This document shows, piece by piece, positions 31,882-41,930 of a DNA stretch of 64,000 nt. The notes below the pieces were generated by a model that was not told the DNA's origin, did not search any database, and worked only from the letters and a program-made list of their open reading frames with translations. The first letter of the stretch is position 1. Each line of letters begins with the position of its first letter. Both the position numbers and the translations under genes were made by a program. The stretch is from Theocolax elegans (lineage: Eukaryota > Arthropoda > Insecta > Hymenoptera > Cerocephalidae): NCBI GenBank assembly GCA_026168455.1, contig CM047431.1, positions 11,443,703 through 11,507,702 of the forward strand. Direction: 5' to 3'.

Positions 31882-34800
31882 TTATTCGGTTTCAATATGC
31901 GATTTGCGTAAGCGATTTATGTGCACTATTTTATTTTTATTTCCATTTATTTGAATTTTTACATTCCCATTGTCGGAAACGTCTAGAACTAAAAATGGAC
32001 CCGAGTATTGATCGTCAAATTTCTTAGGTTTTGGCCCCTTTTGCAGCCATACGTAATCACCGATTTGTAGTGTTAAAACGTTTACCTTACGATCGTAGTA
32101 TTTCTTGGCTCGAAGTTTTGCCTTTAAAAGGTTTTGTTGGGCTATGTTTTGTAGACTGTTTAGGCGCTTGACTAAATCTTCAAGATAACCATCGTATGTA
32201 GGCGCCAGGTCTTCTGTTTCGACCGGTGCGTTCGAGGGTGTGCGTGCCAGTCGGCCGAACACGAGTTCAAACGGCGTATGCCATGTAGACTCACTAATTC
32301 CCGTGTTAAAATTAAAGGTAGCCAAATCCAGGTAATCGTCCCAATCTGTTCGATTACTATGTACAAAAAATTTCAAGTATTCAATGAGACTTGAGTGCGA
32401 TCGCTCAAGTCCACCGTTTGATTGTGGGTGGAACGCCGTGGTTTTAGTTTGTTTAATTCTAAATATTTTTGCTATTCTTTTCATTAATTTACTCATGAAA
32501 TTCGTACCTTGATCCGTAAGGATTATTCGAGGTGCGCCAAATATGCATATGACTTTTCTTATTAAACCATTCGCTACATCCATGGCCGAAATTCGCGCCA
32601 AGGGCTCAGCTAATGCGAATTTAGTTAATAAGTCTTGGAAGGTTAAAATGTACTCGTTTCCCCGATTGGTTTTGCATAAGGGACCAACAATATCCATACT
32701 TATTCGGTCCATAGCGTGCGTTCCCGAGTTTGTAATAACCATTGGAGCTCTAGTTTTAACCCTAACCAATTTTTTTAATTGGCTATTCAAACATTTTCTT
32801 ATAAAATCTTGTACCTCTATCTTTAAATTCTCCCAGTTATAATTTTGTTTAATACGGTTATAGGTTTTTGTGACACCTCTATGTCCTCCTATAGCCGAAC
32901 AGTGAGCTTCTTCTATAATCGGAATTCGATCGTCTAGTGTCGGATATCGTATTAGACCTAAACAAACAATTAATTTTACCGTGCTTTGACTAAAAACTCC
33001 TTTTAGTTTTTCTAAAACTAATTCCCACTCTAAATTTTCAATTCTATCGGTTTTCGCTATACTTATTGATTTTATCTGTATAGTATCTAACGTTAAATAT
33101 AGATTTTCGCATAATAAATTTAGGTTATTATCAATTCCACTTAGCCCGATTAACGATTCTGTTCGTATCGGTAATGCTATATGAATTTTTGTATTTACAT
33201 TTATCAAAACTGGTATTCCAACCTGCATTTCCTTGAATCTTGGTAATTTATTCTGTAGTTTTAATTGCGAAGACCCATCGTCGCATGGTTCTCCTGTTGT
33301 AGTGACAAAATACATATAATTGTCCTTACGCATAAATAATTTTTCTCTGCATGTAATAATTACTTGTTGATCGTTAATTTGATTAAATTGTTCTTCATAG
33401 ATCGACGTCTCTTCGTTTATTTGATCAGGACTGAATTGCGGATCGTTTTCAAGTAATGATTCATTAACATGTTCAAGATCTTCGTGTAAGCGTAATCGCG
33501 CATTTTCCGAGTGAACGAGGGGTTCCGGCTCGAAAGTTTCCACCTCCGTATCGTCGTGCGTTCCTTCTCCACGGTCCGGTGATTGTTCGTTCGCTCGCCT
33601 CTCGTTTTTTCTTCCCCTTTGCGGGCGTAGAGCCTCTATCGCGTCTAAATATCGCTGGCCTACCTGGCGACCCGCCTTCGCTCTCGTGGTCATACCCCGC
33701 GGTGGTTCAACTAGGCTAGACTCGGGCTCATGACTTGCCGCTATTGCCTTGCTTCTCGTAATAACTAGGACCTTGTCTATGGGGTTTCTAGACAGTGCGT
33801 CTGCTACATTTAAACGACCCGGTCGGTATTTAATTTCGAAATCGTACTCCGCGAGCATAAGACGCCATCGCGTAACTCGTGAGTTCGGGTCCTTATGCGT
33901 TTGTAACCATACCAGTGGTTTATGATCTGTTATAAGATAAAATTTTCGTCCAAATAAATACGGTCGGAAATGCTTAATGCAAAATATTATTGCTAGTCCT
34001 TCTTTGTTAAACGTGTCCCAACGTTTTTCCACATCCGAAAGAACTCGAGAGACGTATGCAACGGGTTGATCTTTCCCTATCTCACCCTGACTTAAGACTC
34101 CAGCAATTGCATATCCCGAAGCGTCGGTCGTTAGATTGAAAGTAATTTCGAAATTTGGAAAAATTAATACCGGTTTTTCGCATAAACTAATGCGTAATGT
34201 CTCAAATGCCTTTTCTGTTTCTTCTGACCATTTAAATTGAACGTCCTTTTTTAATAAATCCGTTAAAGGTTTTGCAATTTTTGAAAATTGATAAATAAAT
34301 CTTCTATAGTAGCCCGCTAAACCCAAAAATTGCTTGATATTTTTAGCATTTTGAGGGCGTGGAAATTTTCGTACAGTTTCAATTTTCCGCGAATCTGGTT
34401 TAATTCCTTCTGCACTAATAACATGACCTAAATATGTAACTGTTGTTTTAAAAAATTCACATTTCTCTGGTTGTAATTTTAAAACCGCTTTTCGCAATCT
34501 AAGAAATAAATTCTCTAATGTTTTAATATGCTCTTGTAGAGTCTCCGAATAACATATAATATCATCAATGAAGCAAAAAAGTTCTTTATTGATAAGTCCA
34601 GCGAGTGCAATTGAAAGTGCTCTTGAGAATGTAGCCGGCATTGTTCGTAGTCCGAAGCTTCCTCGGTTAAAATGGTACAAATCTCCGTTTGTAACAAACG
34701 CGGTTTTGTGACGGTCTCGTTCGTCAATTTCTATTTGATGATACGAAGCCTTAAGATCAAAAGTTGAGAATTTTTTTGATCCGCCCAATTGGTCTATTAT

Positions 34801-35799
34801 TTCAGTTATATTCGGTAGCGGAAATTGGTCGTCTAAAGTTTTCGCATTTAATTTGCGATAGTCGATCACCATTCTGTATTGCTTGCGTCCTTGTATGTCC
34901 TCTTTCTTAGGAACTAGAAAACAAGGGCTTGAGTACGATGAGGTAGATGGTTCGATAATGCCGTCTTTTAATAAGTCTTGCACTTGTCTCGCTATTTCTT
35001 CTTTATGTACCGGAGGTAATCGGTATTGTTTTGAAGTTATTGGTACATCATCCGTTGTTGGAATTGTTAGTTTTAAAATATGTGTTGCTGTTAATTTTTC
35101 ACCCGGAAGGTAAAAGATGTCGCTATATTTCTCAATTAATTTTTCTATTTCTTCTCTTTCATCAGCAGCCAAATGGTCAAGTCGTAGTAATGATTTTACC
35201 TTTTCCGCTCTCCCTTTTGGTATGACACATGCTAAGCGATAAACTTTATGACTACCTTTTAGTTTCTTTCCGCCTTTTCCTTTTAAATTAATTCTTAATT
35301 TAAGTAAACCCTCTAATGTATCTTTAATAACATTTTTATGAGATTCTTCCCCAAAGGCATGTAGTTTTACATAATTTCCTAATTTATTTAGATTTTCTCT
35401 TAATTCCTTTGAGTTATTTGTTGAGTTGTCATGATACTTTATTTCCATTAGTAGATTACTTATTAACATTTCCATGTCTTGGTTATTATTCCACAGAATT
35501 CCATTATTCATTAAACCTTCCTCTAGAATTTTTTGTAACATGCGTGTCGAAATTAACAACCTTTCTTCATCGAATTCGTTTGCGTCTACATTTTCATTTT
35601 GTGCTAATGCCTTTTTATTTTTTGTATTATTATCGAGACCTACCATATCTTTTCTCTTTATCTCAAAATTAGAATATTTTTCATTACTTATTTCGTTCTC
35701 GTTTCTTGGATTTGGGTGCGCGCTTGATTTATTAGTTGCCTCATCACTTTCGAGTTCATTTAAGAGATTATTTTTTTTATTTGAGGAGTGCCTTTGCAA
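31882..35799 (-). CDS. pol: Ty3/gypsy pol: reverse transcriptase, RNase H, integrase
   Basis: A frame of 1,305 codons, in the same frame as the protease but separated from it by the TAA at 36,547. RT shows FSTFDLKASYHQI and CFIDDIICYS (catalytic Asp at about 412-413). RNase H shows TTDASG (Asp ~559) and later TDHKPL. Integrase has the HHCC finger (AHCSAIGGH) whose last Cys is Ser: KCLNSQ instead of CxxC, AGC for TGC at 32,782-32,784. The catalytic triad is Asp 1036 (SMDIVGPL), Asp 1096 (LTDQGTNF) and Glu 1132 (GGLERSH), a D-D35E arrangement, followed by YSGPF near the C-terminus. The first ~200 residues are polar linker. The first codon here is TTG, not a true start; the frame is open further upstream. 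Confidence 0.9.
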   Translation of the reverse strand: MQRHSSNKKNNLLNELESDEATNKSSAHPNPRNENEISNEKYSNFEIKRKDMVGLDNNTKNKKALAQNENVDANEFDEERLLISTRMLQKILEEGLMNNGILWNNNQDMEMLISNLLMEIKYHDNSTNNSKELRENLNKLGNYVKLHAFGEESHKNVIKDTLEGLLKLRINLKGKGGKKLKGSHKVYRLACVIPKGRAEKVKSLLRLDHLAADEREEIEKLIEKYSDIFYLPGEKLTATHILKLTIPTTDDVPITSKQYRLPPVHKEEIARQVQDLLKDGIIEPSTSSYSSPCFLVPKKEDIQGRKQYRMVIDYRKLNAKTLDDQFPLPNITEIIDQLGGSKKFSTFDLKASYHQIEIDERDRHKTAFVTNGDLYHFNRGSFGLRTMPATFSRALSIALAGLINKELFCFIDDIICYSETLQEHIKTLENLFLRLRKAVLKLQPEKCEFFKTTVTYLGHVISAEGIKPDSRKIETVRKFPRPQNAKNIKQFLGLAGYYRRFIYQFSKIAKPLTDLLKKDVQFKWSEETEKAFETLRISLCEKPVLIFPNFEITFNLTTDASGYAIAGVLSQGEIGKDQPVAYVSRVLSDVEKRWDTFNKEGLAIIFCIKHFRPYLFGRKFYLITDHKPLVWLQTHKDPNSRVTRWRLMLAEYDFEIKYRPGRLNVADALSRNPIDKVLVITRSKAIAASHEPESSLVEPPRGMTTRAKAGRQVGQRYLDAIEALRPQRGRKNERRANEQSPDRGEGTHDDTEVETFEPEPLVHSENARLRLHEDLEHVNESLLENDPQFSPDQINEETSIYEEQFNQINDQQVIITCREKLFMRKDNYMYFVTTTGEPCDDGSSQLKLQNKLPRFKEMQVGIPVLINVNTKIHIALPIRTESLIGLSGIDNNLNLLCENLYLTLDTIQIKSISIAKTDRIENLEWELVLEKLKGVFSQSTVKLIVCLGLIRYPTLDDRIPIIEEAHCSAIGGHRGVTKTYNRIKQNYNWENLKIEVQDFIRKCLNSQLKKLVRVKTRAPMVITNSGTHAMDRISMDIVGPLCKTNRGNEYILTFQDLLTKFALAEPLARISAMDVANGLIRKVICIFGAPRIILTDQGTNFMSKLMKRIAKIFRIKQTKTTAFHPQSNGGLERSHSSLIEYLKFFVHSNRTDWDDYLDLATFNFNTGISESTWHTPFELVFGRLARTPSNAPVETEDLAPTYDGYLEDLVKRLNSLQNIAQQNLLKAKLRAKKYYDRKVNVLTLQIGDYVWLQKGPKPKKFDDQYSGPFLVLDVSDNGNVKIQINGNKNKIVHINRLRKSHIETE

Positions 35800-36009
35800 T
35801 CTTTCTTTATTAATTTCATGATTAAAGTATTCTTCATCGTTCTCCCTTATTACTGGGTTCGATTTGGTATTTGTTTCTAATTTCTTAATGATTTTAATTT
35901 CTTGACTTGTCTCTTCGTTTCCTTGTTCGATTAATTTACATACATTAGGCTTACATACTGCCTTCGTACGTAAGACTTGATTTATGCTTGGAATTTCATT
36001 TAGACATCG

Positions 36010-36546
36010 ATATTGAGTTACTTTTGAACTCGATTTTAGATTTTGAATTTGATTTTGAATTTCATTTGAACTTGAATTTTGATATAGAATTTGATTTTGA
36101 ATTAAATTTGAACTTGAACTATGATTTTGATTTTGAATTTCATTTGAATTTGCATTTTGATTTAGAATTTGATTTTGAATTTCATTTGAATTTGAATTTT
36201 GATTTAGAATTTGATTTTGAATTTCATTTGAATTTGAATTTTGATTTAGAATTTGATTTTGAATTTCATTTGAATTTGAATTTTGATTTAGAATTTGATT
36301 TTGAATTTCATTTGAATTTGAATTTTGATTTAGAATTTGATTTTGACTTTCATTTGAATTTGAATTTTGATTTAGAATTTGATTTTGAATTTCATTTGAA
36401 CTTGAATTATGATTTTGATTTTGAATTTCATTTGAATTTGAATTTTGATTTAGAATTTGATTTTGAATTTCATTTGAATTTGAATTTTGATTTAGAATTT
36501 GATATTGAATTTCATTTAAACTTGCATTTTGATTAAGATTTCGATT
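36010..36546 (-). repeat. 42-bp repeat encoding Asn/Gln-rich linker between protease and RT
   Basis: About 12 units of 42 bp (14 codons) on the minus strand, consensus NEIQNQILNQNSNS, in frame with both the protease upstream and pol downstream. The + strand frame of Phe/Leu/Glu repeats over the same DNA is an antisense shadow. A 14-codon period that keeps the frame suggests the repeat expanded within a translated gene. Confidence 0.8.
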
Positions 36547-37440
36547 TTAAATTGGAATTTGATTTTGATTTCGCTTGGGATCTTGTATTTCCAATTTATT
36601 TTTACATTGAGATCGAATTTGAATATCTTTCTGATTTTTTAATTGACTTCGACTACCCGGTGGGTCCTGACTTTGAAATTTAATTAGAATTGACTCTTGC
36701 TTACGCGATGGGCTTATATGTCCTCGAATTCGCGTTTCTTCTACAAGATATACTTTCTCATTAATATGATCGACCTCTCGGGTCGACACCTCCCTTCGTT
36801 GAAAATTTTCATTAGCATAATTTGTTTTTCCTGTTTCCCCAAACGAATTCCTTTTAGGTGGTTTTATTACCTGTGTGATATGTTTTACGACTTCCTCACC
36901 CTCTCTTGCATTGACACTCATAGGGTTAGCGGAAATTCCCTTACGCGTTCCCGTTCTCTCGTTCAATATACTGTTACGTTTTTCTATGACATTAATCGTC
37001 GGGTCTTCATACCTTTCCTTTGTTTCGATCAATAATATGTTTTCTTCTACAAAAGGGATACAGACGTCTACAACTCTTAACATTCTTTTCGCATAATCAA
37101 TTTTTGCACCTAATTGACAGAAAAAATCGCTTCCCAGTAAACCATCTTCGATTATAGGCACGTTGTCATTTATTATATGGAATTCGATGTCAAACTTTGG
37201 AAAATTGATGTCAACTTTGCCTAAAGTGTAAATACTTTCTTCCGTGATTCCTTTTAATTCTAATATTTCATTTTTATTAATATTTTCGTCTTTTGGTATG
37301 TTTCGTAATTTTAGTAAATTGGGACCTGCTCCTGAATCTAAAATAAGAGTTATTTCCTCGTTGCTTCTCGGATTTTTAAGTTTAATAATTGGCGACTTGC
37401 AATTTTTACTTAATCGAACATATCTTTTGATGATGTGGGT
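36547..37440 (-). CDS. retropepsin (protease) region, -1 frame relative to gag
   Basis: The aspartic protease active site ILDSGAGPNLL is at about 37,318-37,344, and the GLLGSDFF motif that pairs with it lies near 37,123-37,146. The frame overlaps the end of gag (37,410) and is shifted by -1, as expected for gag-pro frameshifting. A six-A run in the overlap (minus strand TACAAAAAACAG, about 37,444-37,455) is a possible slippage site, though not a canonical heptamer. The frame ends at TAA 36,547-36,549. Beyond it the same frame stays open through the Asn/Gln repeats into RT, so the stop may be an inactivating mutation or a readthrough point. Confidence 0.8.
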   Translation of the reverse strand, partial: THIIKRYVRLSKNCKSPIIKLKNPRSNEEITLILDSGAGPNLLKLRNIPKDENINKNEILELKGITEESIYTLGKVDINFPKFDIEFHIINDNVPIIEDGLLGSDFFCQLGAKIDYAKRMLRVVDVCIPFVEENILLIETKERYEDPTINVIEKRNSILNERTGTRKGISANPMSVNAREGEEVVKHITQVIKPPKRNSFGETGKTNYANENFQRREVSTREVDHINEKVYLVEETRIRGHISPSRKQESILIKFQSQDPPGSRSQLKNQKDIQIRSQCKNKLEIQDPKRNQNQIPI

Positions 37441-39098
37441 TCCTGTTTTTTGTAACTCGGGCGCCTCGTGTACTCGGTCTCTCGTCTCGCGCCCTGTTGT
37501 CGGAGACCATTTTCGTTTTCCGATCGGTTTTCTCGATTTCGATTATTAAATTCCCGTTTTCTACATTCTTCTATAATATGGCCCTCTTTTTTGCAGTATC
37601 GGCATATCCTTTCTGTATTTGTATAATTTTGTTTTGGGAAGGTTGCATTTTGGCGACGAACATATTGATTTTCTTGCTGCTTAAATTCATTAGTCCGTTT
37701 TTCACCTGGCCATTGTTGCGGTCTGCGTGACTCTCGAGACTCCGCCCAGTCATTCGTAGGCCGTCTTTCCCTGGCTTGGGGTTGTCTCATTTTTTCTAAA
37801 TGCCAGCATTTCGGTGCCAGGTGGCCCTGTCTCCCGCAAAGTTGGCATTTATCGGTATATTTAGTCTCGGCAAAATGGACTTTTTGTATAGGATTTTTAT
37901 TTTCTGTTATGACTTTAATTGTTTCATTTAACTCTTCTACTTCATAGCATGCAAAATCTCTTTCGATTTCTATAGCTTCTGCAGTAGCTTCATCCAATTT
38001 ACACACTTGGCCCATTCGTGCTTTTATTACCCAATGTAAACCGCGAATAAAAAATTTTACTAAATCATTTTCTAAAGATCGATTGAAATTATTAGTTAAT
38101 CTTTTTTCTCTTCGAGCTGCTTCAGTGATTTCTTGCCCGATGGATCTAACCCTGTTTGAAAAAACTACGACACTCTCTTCCCTTTTCTGTTTTACGTTAG
38201 CTAATTCACCGTGTAATTGATGATAAGATTTCGCAGACCCAAAAATACTATCAAAAAAATTTGCAATATCTTCAATCGATTCAAAACTTTTTTTTGCTGC
38301 ACTCTTTAATGCTTCTCCATATAATCTCATTTTAATTAATTTCGCGAGGTCCGGTTCATATTGTTCATGTATTATGTTGCAAGCTTCCCTACATCCGTCA
38401 ACAAATTGACTCAATGGAATATTTACCCCATTATATTTTGGAATTAATTCAAGTGCGTCTTTTATAGAAAGGGGCCTCACTTGTCCCAAGGTTGAGTTTG
38501 TTAAATACGAATTTAATCTTGGCAATCTCTCCGATACTAAATTCATATTATTACAGTTATTTGGTAAAATTGGTGTGCTTGTAGTAAATCTGACATTATT
38601 ATCTCGTTTAACAATTTCAGGTTTCATTGGTTGTTCTGATGTTTTTGCATTTTTAATTGTTGTATTTTCTGCCGAAAAATAGGTTGTGTTATCGTCTGTT
38701 AGTTCGGGTTTAAAACCTATCCCATTTACTTCTACTTTTGTTTTTGCTTCTAAATTTCCGATAATATAATCGATTATTAATTTTGGATATACTCTTTTTT
38801 CTATAAAATCGCCTAAAGCTTCAATTAGATACTTATCTTCGCAAAATTCTATTATATCTTTTTTGTCTACGAATTCCTTTAACAAGTCAATTATTATAGG
38901 TATATTTTTATCGAGGCCTACCGCTTCATCTGACAAATGTATCCCGCTATCATGCCTATCTTTAAAAAATTTTAACAAACTAGCTAAAGATTTGTCCGGA
39001 TTTTCAACACAAAAATCTGGATTTATTTTAAGCGCCTGCTTAAGCAAAATTGAAGCCGCGTCTTTATTTCGAGAATTCTCTTTTTCATTGGTACCCAT
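37410..39098 (-). CDS. gag: gag polyprotein, ~562 aa
   Basis: Structural protein forming the particle and binding the RNA. I choose the first in-frame ATG, at 39,098, about 50 nt after the PBS; the frame is also open upstream from TTG at 39,122. A capsid-like helical domain spans about 210-400 (FFDSIFGSAKSYHQLHGEL near the middle, then FIRGLHW). Two CX2CX4HX4C zinc knuckles follow: CQLCGRQGHLAPKC at about 417-430 and CRYCKKEGHIIEEC at about 499-512, with a basic Arg/Gln-rich spacer. The old + strand gag remnant aligns over the capsid and first knuckle. The frame is intact. Confidence 0.9.
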   Translation of the reverse strand: MGTNEKENSRNKDAASILLKQALKINPDFCVENPDKSLASLLKFFKDRHDSGIHLSDEAVGLDKNIPIIIDLLKEFVDKKDIIEFCEDKYLIEALGDFIEKRVYPKLIIDYIIGNLEAKTKVEVNGIGFKPELTDDNTTYFSAENTTIKNAKTSEQPMKPEIVKRDNNVRFTTSTPILPNNCNNMNLVSERLPRLNSYLTNSTLGQVRPLSIKDALELIPKYNGVNIPLSQFVDGCREACNIIHEQYEPDLAKLIKMRLYGEALKSAAKKSFESIEDIANFFDSIFGSAKSYHQLHGELANVKQKREESVVVFSNRVRSIGQEITEAARREKRLTNNFNRSLENDLVKFFIRGLHWVIKARMGQVCKLDEATAEAIEIERDFACYEVEELNETIKVITENKNPIQKVHFAETKYTDKCQLCGRQGHLAPKCWHLEKMRQPQARERRPTNDWAESRESRRPQQWPGEKRTNEFKQQENQYVRRQNATFPKQNYTNTERICRYCKKEGHIIEECRKREFNNRNRENRSENENGLRQQGARRETEYTRRPSYKKQEPTSSKDMFD

Positions 39099-39148
39099 GA
39101 TCTGTGCTAATAAGGAAGACAATTGCTCTAATCCTTCTTTAATTTTTA

Positions 39149-39161
39149 GGACGAGCCCCCA
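39149..39161 (-). promoter_or_regulatory. primer-binding site, tRNA-Pro type
   Basis: Minus-strand TGGGGGCTCGTCC begins two bases inside the 5' LTR. It is identical over 13 nt to the tRNA-Pro PBS known from gammaretroviruses, then diverges. Confidence 0.85.
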
Positions 39162-39163
39162 CT

Positions 39164-39925
39164 TGTTACGTCCTAGGGTAGACGTAACGTAGAAAAATTA
39201 AATAGATTGAATTTAAATTAAAAATATAAGTTACCCGTTTTAGTACGCGTATAGCGTCAAGGATGGGTGGCAATTCTCCTCGGTATAGCACAGGTCATAG
39301 ACCCTTCCGAATTTTACGTGCATGGGTAAGCCCGAGGTGCAACAATGAGTGAAGGCGAGGAAAGGAAAACAACTAACCTTATCGGGCGGGAGATCTACGG
39401 TTGACCGGTGGCTGCAACTGCTCGGCTGTCTTTCTCGCTCTCGTTGATCCTCGATACAGAGACTCCCTTACAATAGAAATGCGGTATAGACTAATTTGGA
39501 TTTTAAAGGGAATAGGAAAAAGACTGGTGTTTGAAGGTTTAAAGATACTGAGCAATGACTTTCGATTTCTTGCTTTATTTCGCGTTAAGTTTTGGATACA
39601 GGAGTTTACCTTACTTGAGAAAAGACTAAAGAGCAAGAGCGCACACCCCTGTGCGACATCCCTATTTATATCAAGGGTTTGGGGTGGAGTTTTGGTTCCT
39701 CTTGACCAATCAAATATTGTACATTTACTTAATTAATTTATTCTTGGTCATGCGTGACCTAATTAAGTTATTGGCTAGAATTTTTCAAGGCGGTTCCTGT
39801 CTTTGACGAGGACATCCTACTTTACGTATTAAATGTGTGCGCACGTGTGTGCGTATGTGTGTGTGCGTATGTGTGTGTGTATGTGTACGCGCATGTGTGT
39901 ACGTTGCGTCTATCATGACGCGACA
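39164..39925 (-). repeat. 5' LTR of the dual-envelope element
   Basis: 762 bp, on the + strand TGTTACG...CGCGACA. The TATA box equivalent is at 39,663-39,670 on the minus strand. It would drive the full-length message. GTAG follows at 39,926-39,929, duplicating 23,992-23,995. Confidence 0.92.
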
Positions 39926-39929
39926 GTAG

Positions 39930-40688
39930 TAAGCTCTGTGAACGGTTGTTCCGGAGCAGAGCTAAGTGCGGAGACCCGGGTGGACACACGCGTGTCCCGT
40001 ATAGTTTTGTGTGTGTTTGTGTGTGTGTGTGTCAAGGACGGGGTCGTGCGCGGGTGATACTGCGGATCGCGACTCACTCGCCGCGGCAAGGGCCGCCTTC
40101 ACCACCTCAACCACCGGTCGTCCCCTTGTAAAGTAGGTCGACCAGTCGCCGAGGATCGGCTGGGCCATCCCCGAGGAGCGTCACCGGTAAGTGTTTTAGT
40201 TTACTATCGTGACCCTCCCCCCTCCCTTGTGTGTGTGTACATCGGGAGTATGTTCGGGTACAACGGTAGCCGAACAGCGGTTCCTGGGAGCGAAACCTGT
40301 CGCAGGCGAGGATCTCGATCTGACAGGCTTCCCGGGACTTCCGCCCGCGCGAAGCATCATTTGTCGCGGCACACGGCCTCAGTGGCCATTTTGTTAATTA
40401 ATACATTAAAATAAATGCTTCTTTTATTTTTATTTTAATTATTGTGTGTTATTTCGTTCTCCCCGCTCCCGCCGACATTCCAATAATTTACGTATCGTGT
40501 CGAGGCAAGGAGGATCGCCCGAATCCTCCACACCGTTAGTCCCAGCGAACTCGCGTTCCTGGCGACAGCCGCAGTTCGGAAAAACAAATGAATTAATTGT
40601 GTGCGCGGAATTGGGCAATGCGGCCCAACGGTTAATTTTAATTATTAAAAATAATTAAGTGTACCGGGTTCGCGAATACCACGTCACA
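39930..40688. repeat. solo LTR, right part
   Basis: GC-rich continuation of the LTR interrupted at 23,995. Contains a TG microsatellite near 40,004-40,032 and a splice-donor-like ACCG/GTAAGTG at about 40,186. It ends CGTCACA at 40,688, followed by AGTA. Short frames in it have no recognised domains. Confidence 0.8.
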
Positions 40689-40692
40689 AGTA

Positions 40693-41930
40693 ACACATAT
40701 ATATCAATACTTACAATATTTCCACACTTTTCCTGTAAGAAGCTACATCACTCTAGTAACAAATGTGTTATTTTTCTACCAGAATAATATTTTCAACAAC
40801 AAAAATTACTTTTTCATGATGTTTCACGGAAAGGAGATGAAGAATTTAAAATTTTCAAACAAATAATTATACATAATAATTGAATTAAAAAAATTTTTTT
40901 TCAGATTAAAATTCTGGCTAAAACATTTATTTTCACATTTTATTAATTTTGTTTTATTTTCAAAATCATTTATAAAAAAAAATATTAGTAATTGCAACCA
41001 AAAAATATAAATGATATTATACAATTACAATAATAAAAAATTGAATATTAATTATAAAAGTTATTTTAATATTACGTTTGGTATTACATTAGAAAAATCA
41101 AAGAAAAATATTTAAAATTTTTTAACCACCTTCCTCACGCATTTTACATCTTAGAAATAGGAGATGATGAAAAATGTTTGTAAAAAAAATCTATATAAAT
41201 GTAATACAAAAAATAAAACGTATCGTCAAATAAAATATATATTACATTAAATTATATATATTATATTATATATGTTATCAAAATTTATTAGAGTAATGGT
41301 ACTGTTTTTGTCAATGTTCGTATTACTGTGACCACTTTTTTTTACCGAAAACCCCTATAAAATATTTTTGGAATTTTTCTACTAAACCCTCCTCTTACCC
41401 CTTACCCCTCAATTATTACATGGGGGATAAATTAAGACTGGTTGTCGTATTCAATGTTGACCCTTCCTCCCACCTTTCTTCGATCTTTAAAATAGGGGAT
41501 ATAAAAGAGTGGTTGTCGTATTGTTATTAACCTGTACCGAAACCCCTAAATTATTTTTGGAATTTTTCTAATTTTATTTTCCCCCTCCCCTCTTGCCTCT
41601 CCTCCATCTAGCAATAAATGGCGGATAAATGAAGCGTGATTATCATATCGCTATTCACCGTAACCAAAAACATCATCTTAGTTTTTTTAGAATAAAAAAG
41701 AATGGTCGTCATATTCTAATTCACATATACCGATAACCCCTATAAAATATTTTAAAAATTTTCTAATTTTACCACCCCCCCCCCCTTATGACTCCTCCTG
41801 CACCTATCATTACATGTGAGATAAATGAAGAGTTGTTGTCGTATTCAGCGTTAACCCTTATCCACACATACGTGTAATTCTTGTAACTTTTGGGATACCG
41901 AACACCGGAGAACGGATGAATTTTGATATA
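40693..41930. repeat. AT-rich sequence with diverged ~180-bp tandem units
   Basis: 41,100-41,335 has a diverged direct copy at 46,075-46,285 on the other side of the palindrome (shared GATGAAAAATGT and GTATTACTGTGACCACTTT). From about 41,340 to 41,870 three degenerate units recur, each with ACCGAAAACCCCTA-like, AATTTTTCTAA, a C-rich patch and GTTGTCGTATTC. No gene is seen. Confidence 0.5.

Larger units (their letters stand above)
23996..39925 (-). mobile_element. full-length Ty3/gypsy-type endogenous retrovirus with two envelope genes
   Basis: 15,930 bp, flanked by GTAG on both sides (23,992-23,995 and 39,926-39,929). It has 762-bp LTRs, a PBS, a PPT, gag, a protease-RT-RNase H-integrase frame, a chuvirus-type glycoprotein, a small gag-like ORF, a Cys-rich ORF, an F-type envelope and a zinc-ribbon ORF, all on the minus strand. 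It sits inside a solo LTR. Only two LTR differences were seen by eye, so insertion is recent. Lesions: TAA at 36,547-36,549, a frameshift near 30,935-30,950, and a zinc-finger Cys-to-Ser change in integrase. It is longer than typical insect errantiviruses (roughly 6-9 kb) because of the extra genes. Confidence 0.9.

Noticed and set aside
35988..36536. + strand frame of 182 codons rich in Phe/Glu/Leu
   Set aside because: Antisense shadow of the 42-bp Asn/Gln repeat in the retroviral pro-pol frame; the period is a multiple of three so both strands stay open.
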